A DNA stretch of 54,026 nucleotides from Clostridiales bacterium UBA3678 (GTDB lineage: Bacteria > Bacillota > Clostridia > TANB77 > CAG-508). Location: assembly GCA_002372935.1 (NCBI GenBank), contig DFJF01000005.1, positions 172,427-226,452 of the forward strand. Direction: 5' to 3'. Made by a program: the position numbers and the translations under genes. Position 1 is the first letter of the stretch; each line of letters starts with the position of its first letter. Shown piece after piece: positions 17,101 through 26,224 of this stretch. The notes below the pieces were generated by a model. The model had not been told where the DNA came from. It was given only the letters and a program-made list of their open reading frames with translations, and made no database searches.

Positions 17101-17682
17101 AATTTCTTTTTTAATTTCTTCTGATAATTTGTCTAAATCTATTTCTTCAAGTAATGTTCTTAAAGATTCTGCACCCATACCAGCTTTAAAAGAATTTTTG
17201 CCGTATTTTTCTATTGCTTCATGATATTCTTTTTCTGATAAAACTTGGGCTTTTTCTAAGTCTGTATTTCCTTTATCTGTAACTATATATGAAGCAAAAT
17301 ATACAACTTTTTCAAGATTTCTAGGTGATATATCTAGCATTAATGCTATTCTACTTGGTATTCCTTTAAAATACCAAATATGTGCTACTGGTGCAGCAAG
17401 TTCAATATGTCCCATCCTTTCACGTCTAACTTTTGATTTTGTAACTTCTACACCACATCTGTCACATACCACACCTTTATATCTTACTCTTTTATATTTA
17501 CCACAATGACATTCCCAGTCTTTTGTAGGTCCAAATATTCTTTCACAGAACAAACCATCTCTTTCTGGTTTTAATGTTCTGTAATTTATTGTTTCAGGCT
17601 TTTTTACTTCACCTTTTGACCATTCTCTAATTTTCTCATCTGAAGCTATTCCTATTTTTAGTTTATTAAATGCTTCTTCCAT
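14158..17682 (-). CDS. rpoC: RNA polymerase beta' subunit
   Basis: 1174 residues, normal for Bacillota. Visible are the N-terminal zinc site (CHCGKYKRVRYKGVVCDRCG), the lid/rudder region (GGRPLKSLSDMLKGKQGRFR), the catalytic NADFDGDQMAIH with three Mg-binding aspartates, the bridge-helix region (MRGLMAGTTG) and the second zinc cluster (CHSKHGVCQKCYG). It is the catalytic core subunit with RpoB. AGGAGGG precedes the ATG. It lies 27 nt after rpoB, is co-transcribed with it, and ends at a clear hairpin terminator. No large lineage insertion is obvious. Confidence 0.98.
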   Translation of the reverse strand: MEEAFNKLKIGIASDEKIREWSKGEVKKPETINYRTLKPERDGLFCERIFGPTKDWECHCGKYKRVRYKGVVCDRCGVEVTKSKVRRERMGHIELAAPVAHIWYFKGIPSRIALMLDISPRNLEKVVYFASYIVTDKGNTDLEKAQVLSEKEYHEAIEKYGKNSFKAGMGAESLRTLLEEIDLDKLSEEIKKEISKSSEQKRLKLLKRLDTVESFRISGNRPEWMIMNVVPVIPPDLRPMVQLDGGRFATSDLNDLYRRVINRNNRLKRLIELEAPEIIVRNEKRMLQESVDALIDNSRRGRPVTGAGGRPLKSLSDMLKGKQGRFRQNLLGKRVDYSGRSVIVVGPELKIYQCGVPKEMAVELFKPFVMKELVGRGIAHNIKNAKHMVERLNPEVWGILEEVIKDHPVMLNRAPTLHRLGIQAFEPVLVEGRAIKLHPLVCTAFNADFDGDQMAIHLPLSPEAQSEARFLMLSTNNLLKPQDGKTVTVPTIDMVFGGYYLTMVVDGEHGEGKYFKDPEEAIMAYENKAVGMHAKIYVRRTLEIDGEMKSKKIETTVGRIIYNDGIPQDLGFKDRTNPDEMFQYEIDFPVDKKKLGDLINRCIKIHGLSISAELLDNVKAKGFKYSTKSGLTYSMEDVKVPEDKPQILGEAEEQVAQVRKQYRRGLITNDERFKEVVNIWNNATLKVGKSLEERLEPQNPINLMVKSGARGNINQLRQSAGMRGLMAGTTGKVIEIPIKSCFAEGLDALEYFISSHQARKGLADTALRTADSGYLTRRLVDVAQEIIVRDHDCGTTEGLWVYDIKDGNQLIEKMQERLIGRFVTKDVINPKTKEVIVDTNTMITDEIADKIVKAGIDRVEVRTVLACHSKHGVCQKCYGMGLARHDLVNIGESIGIVAAQSIGEPGTQLTMNTKHAGGAIGTDITQGLPRVEELFEARKPKGLAVITEIAGKVKIKETKKKKEVVVTSDNNSKTYTIPFGSKMKVKNGDIVEAGDPLIEGSINPSDILAIKGPEGVYEYLTTEVQKVYRNQGVDINDKHIEVIGRQMLKKVRVEDNGDTDMFPGTLVDMYEFADKNAEAIEKGLKPATGKRVLLGITKASLATDSFLSAASFQETTRVLTEAAIKGKEDDLVGLKENVIIGKLIPAGTGMKKYQDIHINTEKKLEQVSNMNAEV

Positions 17683-17709
17683 TCTTAGAAGCCCCTCCTT
17701 TATATAAAA

Positions 17710-20700
17710 TTATTCATTGTCTTCTTGATTAAAGAATTTACTTTCATTTTCATCTTCGCTTAGCTGCTCAAAAAAAGTATCATTTTCTTCATTAAAATCT
17801 TCATCATCTGATAAAGTTTTTTCGTCTAAATCTTCTTCATCTTCATCATTCACATAATTTTCTTTAATCTCTTTGTCTACAGCAACATCTTCATTTTCGC
17901 CACTAATCATTTTCTTTGTATCTCTAATACTGTTAAAATCAACAGCATCATCAATATCTTCTTTAAGTTCTAATTCTTTGTCATCATCATAAAGTCTAAT
18001 GTCTAATCCTAATGCCTGTAGTTCTTTTACTAAAACTTTAAAGCTCTCTGGAACTCCAGGTTCAGGGATATTCTCGCCTTTAACAATTGCCTCATAAGTT
18101 TTAACTCTTCCTACAACATCATCTGATTTTACTGTTAGCATTTCTTGAAGTGTATATGCTGCACCATAAGCTTCAAGAGCCCAAACTTCCATTTCTCCGA
18201 ATCTCTGTCCACCAAATTGAGCTTTTCCACCTAAAGGTTGTTGTGTAACTAATGAATATGGTCCAGTTGAACGAGCATGAATCTTATCATCTACTAAATG
18301 GTGAAGTTTAAGCATATATTGGACACCTACTGTAACAGGCTTATCAAATGGTTCTCCAGTTCTTCCATCATAAAGAATTGATTTTCCATCTGGAGATAGT
18401 CCTGATTCTATAAGTAATTGCTCTATTTCTGCTTGATCTGCTCCATCAAATACTGGTGTTGAAATTTTCCATCCATTTTGCCTTGCTACCATTCCTAAAT
18501 GAACTTCAAGAATCTGTCCTAAGTTCATACGAGAAGGTACACCTAATGGGTTTAACAAAATATCTATTGGAGTGCCATCTGGCATAAATGGCATATCTTC
18601 TACTGGTAATATTCTTGAAACAACACCTTTGTTTCCATGACGTCCAGCCATTTTATCTCCAACTGAGATTTTTCTTTTTGTTGCAATATAACATCTAATA
18701 ACTTGATTTACTCCAGGTGCTAATTCATCTGAATTATCTCTTGTAAATATTTTGACATCTACTATTGTTCCAGCTTCTCCATGTGGTACTCTAAGTGATG
18801 TATCTCTAACTTCTCTAGCTTTTTCTCCAAAGATAGCACGTAATAATCTTTCTTCAGCAGTGAGCTCTGTTTCTCCCTTTGGAGTAACTTTTCCTACTAA
18901 AATATCTCCTGTTCTAACTTCTGCACCAATTCTAATAATTCCGTTTTCATCTAAATCTTTTAACTGGTCATCGCCAACATTTGGAATATCACGTGTAATT
19001 TCTTCTGGTCCAAGTTTTGTGTCTCTACATTCACAATCATATTCTTCTATATGTATTGAGGTAAATACATCTTCTTTAACAAGTCTTTCACTTAGTAAAA
19101 CTGCATCTTCATAGTTGTAACCTTCCCATGTAGAAAAAGCAATTAGAACATTTTTTCCAAGTGCCATTTCACCATTTTGTGTTGATGCTCCATCAGCTAT
19201 TGCATCTCCTTTTTTAACTTTTTCTCCTTTAACAACTATTGGCTTTTGATTTATACAAGTACCACCATTTGTCCTTTTAAATTTACGTAAATGATGTGTA
19301 ACTGTTTTTCCATTTTTATATTTAATTGTAATTGATGTACTATCTACATGTTGTACAACACCATCTTCTTCTGCTAAAACTAATATTCCAGAATCTTTTG
19401 CTGCTCTATATTCCATACCTGTTCCAATCATTGGAGATTCTGTAATCATAAGCGGAACAGCCTGACGTTGCATGTTTGCACCCATTAATGCTCTTTTTGC
19501 ATCATCATGCTCTAAGAATGGTATCATTGCTGCAGCAATAGAAACTAATTGTTTTGGAGAAACATCCATATAATTGACTTCTTCTCTTTCAACTTCCATA
19601 ATTTCATTGCCATATCTAACTCTGACACGTTCATGCTTAAATGTACCATCTTCATTTAATGGTTCTGAAGCTTGTGCTATATAATATTTGTCTTCTCCTT
19701 CAGCACTCATATATTCTACAATATCTGTGGCTTTGTGTGTTTCTGGATCTATTTTTCTATATGGAGTTTCGATAAATCCATATTCATTTATTTGGGCAAA
19801 AGCTGTTAATGCTGAAATAAGCCCTATGTTTGGTCCTTCTGGTGACTCTATTGGGCAAAGTCTACCATAGTGTGTATAGTGAACATCTCTAACTTCGAAT
19901 CCAGCTCTCTCTCTAGATAAACCTCCAGGTCCTAATGCAGAAATTCTTCTTTTATGTGTTAATTCTGAAAGTGGGTTTGTTTGATCCATAAACTGAGAAA
20001 GTTGTGAGCTTCCAAAGAACTCTCTGATTGCTGATGTTATTGGCTTTGTGTTGATTAATGTTTGTGGTGTTACACTATCTATATCTTGAATTGTCATTCT
20101 TTCTCTAACAACTCTTTCAAGTCTTGCTAAACCAATTCTAAATTGATTTTGTAATAATTCTCCAACACATCTAATTCTACGATTTGCTAAGTGGTCTATA
20201 TCATCTGGCTTTCCAAGTCCTTGTGCTAAATTTAATAAACAACTTATTGATGCAATCATATCTTCTGTCGTAATATGTTTTGGAACTAATTCATCATATC
20301 TATCTTTAAGTGCTTTTGCTAAGTCTTTTTCTTCTGTATTATCTAAAATATTTTTCAATACTGCATAATTTACATTTTCTTTAAAATGTAATTTTCCAAA
20401 TTTAAAATCTGGTAAAACTTTATAAATATTTACTGTTCCATTTCCTATTATTCTAACTTTATTGTCATTTACTTTTACATCTACTATGTTGATTCCAGAA
20501 TTTTGTATTTCTTCTGCAACTTCTTCTGAAATACGCTCATCAGCTGAAGCAAATATTTCTCCTGTTTCTGGATTTACAATATCTGAAAATGCTATTTGTC
20601 CCGCAATACGATTTGCAAGTCCTAATTTTTGGTTAAATTTATATCTTCCAACTTTTGCTAAATCATATCTTCTATTATCAAAAAACATATTGTTAAATAA

Positions 20701-21462
20701 TGTTTTTGCTGCTTCTTCTGTTGGAAGTTCTCCAGGTCTTAATTTTCTATATATTTCTACAACCGCTTCTTCTTGAGTTTTTATAGGATCTTTATTTATT
20801 GTTGCTTCTATAAATGGTGCATCTCCAAACAATTCTCTTATTTGATCATCTGTAGTGACACCAATTGTTCTTAATAATGTTGTTACTGGAACTTTTCTTG
20901 TTCTATCTACACGGACGTAAAAAATATCATTACTATCTGTTTCATATTCAAGCCAAGCACCTCTTAAAGGCATAACAGTTGAAGTATATGTTTTTCTTCC
21001 TGTTTTTGGATCAAACACCGCATCATAATAGCAACCAGGTGAACGAACTAACTGACTTACAACAACTCTTTCAGCACCATTTATAATGAATGTTCCTGAT
21101 TCTGTCATAAGTGGAAAGTCTCCTAAAAAGATTTCTTGCTCTTTTATTTCTCCTGTTTCCCTATTTATTAGTCTTACTTTTACATGTAATCTTGTTGAAT
21201 ATGTTGCATCTCTTTCTTTTGCTTCTTCTTCTGTGTATTTTGTTTTTTCTTCCATAAAATAATCGAAAAATTCAAGAACTAAATTTCCAGAATAATCTTC
21301 TATTGGTGAAATGTCTTTTAATACTTCTCCTAAACCTTCTTCTACAAACCAATCATAAGAATCTTTTTGTACTTTTATAAGGTTTGGCATTTCGATAAAA
21401 TCACCAACTTTTGAAAAGTCTTTACGTGTTGCTTTTTCATACTTAATTTCTTTTAACTTCAA
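17710..21462 (-). CDS. rpoB: RNA polymerase beta subunit
   Basis: 1250 residues starting at TTG 21462 (MKLKEIKYEK). The upstream in-frame GTG at 21471 is part of the GAGGTG ribosome site, 6 nt before this TTG. Core motifs include the rifampicin-pocket region (FFGSSQLSQFMDQTNPLSEL, KRRISALGPGGL) with wild-type-looking residues, GHNKGVV-like RHGNKGVVSRI, and LGGKAQFGGQRFGEMEVWAL. The last 70 residues are a highly acidic tail (EDEEDLDEKTL...). Unlike in most Bacillota, no rplJ-rplL precedes it in this window; the upstream neighbour is a ylmH-like gene, and rpoBC has its own promoter and structured leader. Confidence 0.97.
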   Translation of the reverse strand: MKLKEIKYEKATRKDFSKVGDFIEMPNLIKVQKDSYDWFVEEGLGEVLKDISPIEDYSGNLVLEFFDYFMEEKTKYTEEEAKERDATYSTRLHVKVRLINRETGEIKEQEIFLGDFPLMTESGTFIINGAERVVVSQLVRSPGCYYDAVFDPKTGRKTYTSTVMPLRGAWLEYETDSNDIFYVRVDRTRKVPVTTLLRTIGVTTDDQIRELFGDAPFIEATINKDPIKTQEEAVVEIYRKLRPGELPTEEAAKTLFNNMFFDNRRYDLAKVGRYKFNQKLGLANRIAGQIAFSDIVNPETGEIFASADERISEEVAEEIQNSGINIVDVKVNDNKVRIIGNGTVNIYKVLPDFKFGKLHFKENVNYAVLKNILDNTEEKDLAKALKDRYDELVPKHITTEDMIASISCLLNLAQGLGKPDDIDHLANRRIRCVGELLQNQFRIGLARLERVVRERMTIQDIDSVTPQTLINTKPITSAIREFFGSSQLSQFMDQTNPLSELTHKRRISALGPGGLSRERAGFEVRDVHYTHYGRLCPIESPEGPNIGLISALTAFAQINEYGFIETPYRKIDPETHKATDIVEYMSAEGEDKYYIAQASEPLNEDGTFKHERVRVRYGNEIMEVEREEVNYMDVSPKQLVSIAAAMIPFLEHDDAKRALMGANMQRQAVPLMITESPMIGTGMEYRAAKDSGILVLAEEDGVVQHVDSTSITIKYKNGKTVTHHLRKFKRTNGGTCINQKPIVVKGEKVKKGDAIADGASTQNGEMALGKNVLIAFSTWEGYNYEDAVLLSERLVKEDVFTSIHIEEYDCECRDTKLGPEEITRDIPNVGDDQLKDLDENGIIRIGAEVRTGDILVGKVTPKGETELTAEERLLRAIFGEKAREVRDTSLRVPHGEAGTIVDVKIFTRDNSDELAPGVNQVIRCYIATKRKISVGDKMAGRHGNKGVVSRILPVEDMPFMPDGTPIDILLNPLGVPSRMNLGQILEVHLGMVARQNGWKISTPVFDGADQAEIEQLLIESGLSPDGKSILYDGRTGEPFDKPVTVGVQYMLKLHHLVDDKIHARSTGPYSLVTQQPLGGKAQFGGQRFGEMEVWALEAYGAAYTLQEMLTVKSDDVVGRVKTYEAIVKGENIPEPGVPESFKVLVKELQALGLDIRLYDDDKELELKEDIDDAVDFNSIRDTKKMISGENEDVAVDKEIKENYVNDEDEEDLDEKTLSDDEDFNEENDTFFEQLSEDENESKFFNQEDNE

Positions 21463-21513
21463 AAAAATCACCTCAAAAAAATATTAAAGCAGAATAAAAA
21501 TATATAAATATAT

Positions 21514-21623
21514 GATAAAAAAAGTCCTTCTTAATATTAACACAAAACAAGCGAATTTTAAATTGCCTGCTCTTCAATTCTTAATTCGCCTTTTGTAATT
21601 AACTTAATTCCTCTTTTTTTATC
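21514..21623 (-). ncRNA. Large foldable hairpin in the rpoB 5' leader
   Basis: The two sides of this 110-nt segment are imperfect inverted repeats. On the minus strand it starts GATAAAAAAAG, has ACAAAA and CGAATT blocks, a loop of about 25 nt holding a small AATTG/CAATT stem, then AATTCG, TTTTGT and CTTTTTTTATC. It lies between the promoter at 21685-21713 and the rpoB start. The terminal pairs end in a U-run, so the structure could act as an attenuator. No known leader family is recognised. Confidence 0.5.
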
Positions 21624-21684
21624 TAATAATTATCTCTTTTGATTAAAAATTTACACAATAATTCTATTGTATTACAATATTTTA

Positions 21685-21713
21685 ATTTTACCATCTTTTT
21701 CCTTGTCTGTCAA
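21685..21713 (-). promoter_or_regulatory. Consensus promoter of rpoBC
   Basis: The minus strand has TTGACA (21708-21713), a 17-nt spacer and TAAAAT (21685-21690). It predicts a leader of roughly 215 nt before rpoB. The promoter overlaps the intergenic space right after the ylmH-like gene. Confidence 0.8.
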
Positions 21714-21729
21714 GGCTTTTTAGAAACTT

Positions 21730-22533
21730 TTACACATATTTGTCAATCTTTATTATGAATCTTCCACTTCTTGTATTTCCAGCAATCTCTTTAAACTCAA
21801 ATCTTCCTTTTCCTCTAATAGTAATAACATCTCCAACATTAACTTGTTTTGAAGCTTTAGTCTCTAATTTATGATTAACAAATACTCTTTCTTGTCTTAA
21901 AATTTCCACAGCCTTATTTCTTGAAGTTCTAGCCAAAACACTTACAATATTATCTAATCTTAGTGAAATAACTACAAAAGACACTTCTACTTTTGTAACC
22001 TCTGTTTCTTTTAGTTCATCAATATCTTCCAAAGAGATTTCAGAGCTTTTAAATCTTGTTAAAAATTCTAAATTTTGCATTATATATTTTGTAATCTCCT
22101 CTTTTGCTATTATATCTGCTCCAGTTTTTTCTACTAAAATATCTCCTATCTTTTCTCTCTCTACTCCGATTTTTATAATTGATCCTAGATATGTCCTATG
22201 ATCATATTCTCCAAATAATTCATTTGGTAATTTTATTCTTATAATTGATAGAGCTTTTTTATCATTTTTTCTTGACATTTCTTCAGTTAATTTTTCCGGA
22301 TAACACACAAATATTTTTCTTTCTACATTTTCACCGCCTCCGAAAAAATAATAATTCGAAAAATTTATCTTTTTAAGTAATCTCATGACACTTTCTTGTT
22401 CATTTAAATTCAAAAAATCTGAATATTGTATTTTATTTTTTGTTTTAGTAAATTCAATCTTATCTAATATTTTAGCCATAAGTAATCTTTCTTCTTGTTT
22501 TTTATATTCATCTAATATTTCTGTTTTATTCAT
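21730..22533 (-). CDS. S4-domain RNA-binding protein, YlmH-like
   Basis: 267 residues from the ATG at 22533; AAAGGG lies 9 nt upstream, while the earlier in-frame ATG at 22551 has no ribosome site. The N-terminal two thirds match the YlmH type (FGGGENVERKIFVCYPE; LGSIIKIGVEREKIGDILV). The C-terminal 75 residues form an S4 RNA-binding domain (LRLDNIVSVLARTSRNKAVEILRQERVFVNHK). YlmH proteins are linked to division clusters and to ribosome-associated quality control of stalled chains. Here the gene lies between clpX and rpoB rather than beside division genes. Confidence 0.85.
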   Translation of the reverse strand: MNKTEILDEYKKQEERLLMAKILDKIEFTKTKNKIQYSDFLNLNEQESVMRLLKKINFSNYYFFGGGENVERKIFVCYPEKLTEEMSRKNDKKALSIIRIKLPNELFGEYDHRTYLGSIIKIGVEREKIGDILVEKTGADIIAKEEITKYIMQNLEFLTRFKSSEISLEDIDELKETEVTKVEVSFVVISLRLDNIVSVLARTSRNKAVEILRQERVFVNHKLETKASKQVNVGDVITIRGKGRFEFKEIAGNTRSGRFIIKIDKYV

Positions 22534-22564
22534 TACTATTATCCCTTTCATAAATACTTCATTT

Positions 22565-22623
22565 TAAAAAATACTAGATAATAGTTTTATAAATATATAA
22601 ATTAAATAAAACTATTATCTAGT
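22565..22623 (-). terminator. Strong hairpin terminator after clpX
   Basis: A perfect 18-bp inverted repeat (22573-22590 with 22606-22623, 15-nt loop) is followed on the minus strand by ATTTTTT. It starts about 30 nt after the clpX stop and lies before the ylmH-like start. Confidence 0.75.
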
Positions 22624-22651
22624 AAACATATAAATAATTTTTATAACTTTT

Positions 22652-23974
22652 TTATGCGGTCTCTTGATTATCAATATTTGGTTTTGCCTTCCTAATATCT
22701 GTAGTTGGATTTACTATATCTTTTCTAGTTTCATCAATAACTATTTCTGGTTCTTCTTTATTTTCTACAGTTTCTCTAGTAATAATGCATTTAGAAATTT
22801 TATGATTTGAAGGTATTTCAAACATAATGTCTGTCATAATTTCTTCTATTATAGAGCGAAGTCCTCTTGCACCAGTTTTTCTTTCTATTGCTTTATCTAC
22901 TATGGCTGATATTGCTTCATCTTCAAATACTAATTCAACATCATCCATTTCAAACAATTTTTTATATTGTTTTACTAATGAATTTTTTGGTTCAATTAAA
23001 ATTTTTGCCAAAGCATCTCTATCCAATTCTTTTAAAGTAGCTATAATTGGAAGCCTTCCAATAAATTCAGGAATTAAACCAAATTTTAATAAATCTTGTG
23101 GTAATAATTGTTCGAAAACTTCATATTTGCTAACTTCTTTAGGACTTTCTATTTTAGATCCAAATCCTATTGTTTTCTTTCCAGTTCTGTCTTTTATTAT
23201 ATTTTCTAATCCTTCAAAAGCACCACCACATATAAACAATATATTGGATGTATTTATTTGTATCATTTCTTGATGTGGATGTTTTCTTCCTCCTTGTGGT
23301 GGAACTGATGCTACAGTACCTTCTATAATTTTTAGAAGTGCCTGTTGAACACCTTCTCCACTAACATCTCTTGTTATTGATGGATTTTCAGATTTTCTTG
23401 TAATCTTATCTATCTCATCTATATAAACAATTCCACGCTCTGCCCTTGCAACATCTCCATCTGCAGCTTGAATTAATTTTAAAAGAATGTTTTCAACATC
23501 TTCTCCAACATAACCAGCTTCTGTTAAAGTTGTTGCATCTGCTATTGCAAATGGAACTTTTAATATTTTAGCTAGTGTACTTGCAAGTAATGTTTTTCCA
23601 CATCCTGTAGGTCCAAGTAGCAAAATATTACTTTTTTGTATTTCTACATCATCTTTTCCCTTTAAATTATCTTCGTGGTTTATTCTTTTATAATGGTTAT
23701 ATACTGCAACTGATAATATTTTTTTTGCTTCTTCTTGACCTATTACATATTCATCTAAAATTTGTTTTATTTCTTTTGGGCTTATTATTCTTTCTTTAGT
23801 TTCTTCTTCGTCTTCATATTCTTCATCTAATTCGCGTTCTAAAATTCCATTGCATAAAGCAATACATTCGTCACAAATATATACTCCTGGACCTGCAATT
23901 ATTTTTCTAACTCTGTCTTGTGTTGAACCGCAAAAAGAACATTTTACATTTTTTAGTTCATCATTTTTTGCCAT
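22652..23974 (-). CDS. clpX: ClpX ATP-dependent unfoldase
   Basis: 440 residues. The N-terminal zinc-binding domain has CSFCG...CDECIALC (about residues 12-43); Walker A is GPTGCGKT near 120, Walker B is IVYIDEIDKI, and the pore and sensor motifs (RDVSGEGVQQALLKIIEG, GARGLRSIIEE) are intact. The ClpP-docking IGF loop is visible as KTIGFGSK. It unfolds tagged substrates and passes them to ClpP, encoded 18 nt upstream. The tail after residue 405 is variable and charged. The gene ends tig-clpP-clpX and is followed by a terminator. Confidence 0.97.
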   Translation of the reverse strand: MAKNDELKNVKCSFCGSTQDRVRKIIAGPGVYICDECIALCNGILERELDEEYEDEEETKERIISPKEIKQILDEYVIGQEEAKKILSVAVYNHYKRINHEDNLKGKDDVEIQKSNILLLGPTGCGKTLLASTLAKILKVPFAIADATTLTEAGYVGEDVENILLKLIQAADGDVARAERGIVYIDEIDKITRKSENPSITRDVSGEGVQQALLKIIEGTVASVPPQGGRKHPHQEMIQINTSNILFICGGAFEGLENIIKDRTGKKTIGFGSKIESPKEVSKYEVFEQLLPQDLLKFGLIPEFIGRLPIIATLKELDRDALAKILIEPKNSLVKQYKKLFEMDDVELVFEDEAISAIVDKAIERKTGARGLRSIIEEIMTDIMFEIPSNHKISKCIITRETVENKEEPEIVIDETRKDIVNPTTDIRKAKPNIDNQETA

Positions 23975-23992
23975 ATTCTCAACATCCTTTCT

Positions 23993-24595
23993 CTATTTTC
24001 TCTTAGTTAAAATTTCATCAATCAATCCATATTGCAAAGCCTCTTCAGCAGTCATATAGTGATCTCTTTCTGTATCTTGCATAACCTTTTCAATTGGTTG
24101 ACCTGTTGTATCACTTAAAATTTTGTTTAGTCTTTCTCTAGTTTTGATCATATTTTCTGCATGAATTTTAATATCTGTAGTTTGACCTGTAAGTCCATTT
24201 CCACCAATTAGTGGTTGATGTATTAATATTTCTGCATTTGGAGTTGCATATCTTTTTCCTTTTGCACCATTTGCAAGAAGCACAGCACCAAAACTTGCTG
24301 CTAAACCTATACATGTTGTAGATACTGGACATTTTATATAATTCATTGTATCAACTATTGCTAATCCATCTGTTACACTACCTCCAGGTGAATTTATATA
24401 TAAATTAATTTCTTTGTCTGGATCTTCAGATTCCAAAAATAAAAGTTGTGCTACAACTAAACTAGATGTTGTTGAATTTACATCTTCTCCTAAAAATATA
24501 ATTCTATCTTTTAAAAGTCTTGAGAAAATATCATAAGACCTTTCCCCTTTACTTGTTTGCTCTACTACATAAGGTACTAAACTATTGTCTATCAT
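23993..24595 (-). CDS. clpP: ClpP proteolytic subunit
   Basis: 200 residues, starting MIDNSLVPYVVEQTSKGERSYDIFSRLLKDRIIFLGEDV. The catalytic serine lies in GLAASFGAVLLANG, where Phe replaces the usual Met of ASMG; the catalytic His is in ILIHQPLIGG; the Asp is in the ERDHYM region. It forms the 14-mer protease chamber used by ClpX and probably the ClpE protein at 6.8 kb. GGAGG precedes the ATG. It follows tig across a 73-nt gap with a hairpin. Confidence 0.97.
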   Translation of the reverse strand: MIDNSLVPYVVEQTSKGERSYDIFSRLLKDRIIFLGEDVNSTTSSLVVAQLLFLESEDPDKEINLYINSPGGSVTDGLAIVDTMNYIKCPVSTTCIGLAASFGAVLLANGAKGKRYATPNAEILIHQPLIGGNGLTGQTTDIKIHAENMIKTRERLNKILSDTTGQPIEKVMQDTERDHYMTAEEALQYGLIDEILTKRK

Positions 24596-24634
24596 AAAAT
24601 TCCTCCTTAAAAAATTTTATTAATTTTTAAAATA

Positions 24635-24660
24635 AGGGGGAAAATATATTATAACCCCCT
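24635..24660 (-). promoter_or_regulatory. Hairpin between tig and clpP
   Basis: AGGGGG (24635-24640) pairs with CCCCCT (24655-24660) around an AT-only loop; on the minus strand TTATTTT follows. It could partly terminate transcription or act as an RNA processing site, separating tig expression from clpPX. Confidence 0.45.
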
Positions 24661-24668
24661 CACCCTAA

Positions 24669-26054
24669 TTATTTACTAGCTTTTTTACTGTCTTTTTTAC
24701 TTGTTTTTTCTGTTTTGTCTTTTTTATTTGTTTCTACAGTCTCATCTTTTTTAGAATCAGCTTTTTTTGTTTCTGTTCTAGTTTTTGATTTTTCTACTAT
24801 TAAGTCTAAAGCTTTTTCATTTTTTATTCCCTGTGCTAAATATTCTTTGACATCTTCATTTTTCTCAAATTCTTCTGGCTTTCTACCATAGTTTTTAGCC
24901 ATTTCTTCAACTTTAGCTTTTACCTCTTCTTCAGATGCTGTTATATTTTCTTGTTTTATTATTTCTTCTAAAGCAAGCCTAGATTTTATAGATTCTATAG
25001 CTTGAGGTTTATAGTCTTCTCTAAATTCTTTTTCAGTTTTGTTTATCATTTTTAAATATTGTTCTAGTTTTAGACCTTGATATGACATTCTTTGTTCCAT
25101 ATCTTTTACCATATTGTCTATTTCAACTTCTATCATTCCTTTTGGAATATCAACCTCCATCTCAGAAGTAATTACTTTCATTACTGCATCTTCTTTTTCA
25201 TATTTTTCTTTATCTTTGTTTTCTTCTTCTAGTCTTTCTTTGATGCTCTTTTTAAGTTCATCTAATGTATCAAATTCACTAACATCTTTAGCAAATTCAT
25301 CATCTAATTTTGGAAATTCTTTCTTCTTTATTTCATGAACTTTAACTTTAAATGTTGCATCTTTTCCTGCTAAATCTTTTGAAAAATATTCATCTGGAAA
25401 TTTTACTTTAATATCTTTTTCTTCGTCAACTTTCATTCCTATAATTTGATCTTCAAATCCTGGTATAAATGATCCACTTCCAATTTCTAAACTATAGTTT
25501 TCTGCTTTTCCACCATCAAATGCTTTGCCATCTGTAAAACCTTCAAAATCTATTATTACAATGTTTCCTTTTTCTACAGGTGTTTCTACACTAACTTCTC
25601 TTGCATTTTTTTCTTGCATTTGTTTTAGGTTTTCTTCTATGTCTGAATCTTTTACATTATACTCGATTTTTTCTATTTCTATACCCTTATATTTTTTTAG
25701 TGTAACTTCTGGTTTTGTTTCTACTACAGCTGTAAATACTAAATCTTGTCCCTTTTCCATTGTAACTATATCTATTACTGGTTTGCTTACAATTTCTAAT
25801 TTGCTTTCTTTTACTGATTTTTCATATTCTTCACCAGCTATTTCGTTAAATGCATCTTCGTAAAATATTCCTTTTCCATAGTATTTTTCTACAATATTTT
25901 GAGGTGCCTTTCCTTTTCTAAACCCTGGTATATTAAAATATTTGGCATTTTTAAAATAAACCTTTGTTATTGCATTCTTAAATTTTTCTGCTTCTATTGT
26001 GATTTCAAATTTTACCTCATTTGCATTTTTTGTTTTTTCTACTTTAAAACTCAT
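24669..26054 (-). CDS. tig: Trigger factor chaperone
   Basis: 461 residues. The ribosome-docking signature GFRKGKAP lies in the N-terminal domain near residue 45; a FKBP-type prolyl isomerase domain follows (about 155-245, EKGNIVIIDFEGFTDGKAFDGG... PGFEDQIIGM); then the long helical C-terminal arms. The last 35 residues are Lys/Thr/Glu repeats ending KKASK, a common clostridial extension. It binds near the ribosome exit tunnel and helps nascent chains fold. It leads the tig-clpP-clpX cluster. Confidence 0.96.
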   Translation of the reverse strand: MSFKVEKTKNANEVKFEITIEAEKFKNAITKVYFKNAKYFNIPGFRKGKAPQNIVEKYYGKGIFYEDAFNEIAGEEYEKSVKESKLEIVSKPVIDIVTMEKGQDLVFTAVVETKPEVTLKKYKGIEIEKIEYNVKDSDIEENLKQMQEKNAREVSVETPVEKGNIVIIDFEGFTDGKAFDGGKAENYSLEIGSGSFIPGFEDQIIGMKVDEEKDIKVKFPDEYFSKDLAGKDATFKVKVHEIKKKEFPKLDDEFAKDVSEFDTLDELKKSIKERLEEENKDKEKYEKEDAVMKVITSEMEVDIPKGMIEVEIDNMVKDMEQRMSYQGLKLEQYLKMINKTEKEFREDYKPQAIESIKSRLALEEIIKQENITASEEEVKAKVEEMAKNYGRKPEEFEKNEDVKEYLAQGIKNEKALDLIVEKSKTRTETKKADSKKDETVETNKKDKTEKTSKKDSKKASK

Positions 26055-26094
26055 TTAAAATCTTCCTTTCATTGTTTTAATCATACATTTTATA

Positions 26095-26122
26095 ATTATA
26101 ACACATTTTCAAGAAATTGCAA
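26095..26122 (-). promoter_or_regulatory. Promoter of tig-clpP-clpX
   Basis: The minus strand has TTGCAA (26117-26122), 16 nt, and TATAAT (26095-26100), about 40 nt upstream of the tig ATG. It is divergent from the rpmB promoter. Confidence 0.55.
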
Positions 26123-26150
26123 CAAATTTTGAATTTTTTTTGAAAATTAC

Positions 26151-26179
26151 TTGTATTTTTTATAATTTTATGATAAACT
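26151..26179 (+). promoter_or_regulatory. Probable promoter of rpmB
   Basis: The plus strand has TTGTAT (26151-26156), 17 nt, and TAAACT (26174-26179), 45 nt before the rpmB ATG. The match is moderate. Confidence 0.45.
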
Positions 26180-26224
26180 AGATGATAGTCAGTTTTATAT
26201 TTTATTTAGGAGGTGCAATAAATT

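Noticed and set aside
16793..17224. Plus-strand 143-codon open frame inside rpoC
   Set aside because: It is antisense to a strongly conserved part of rpoC and low-complexity in the way complements of AT-rich genes are.
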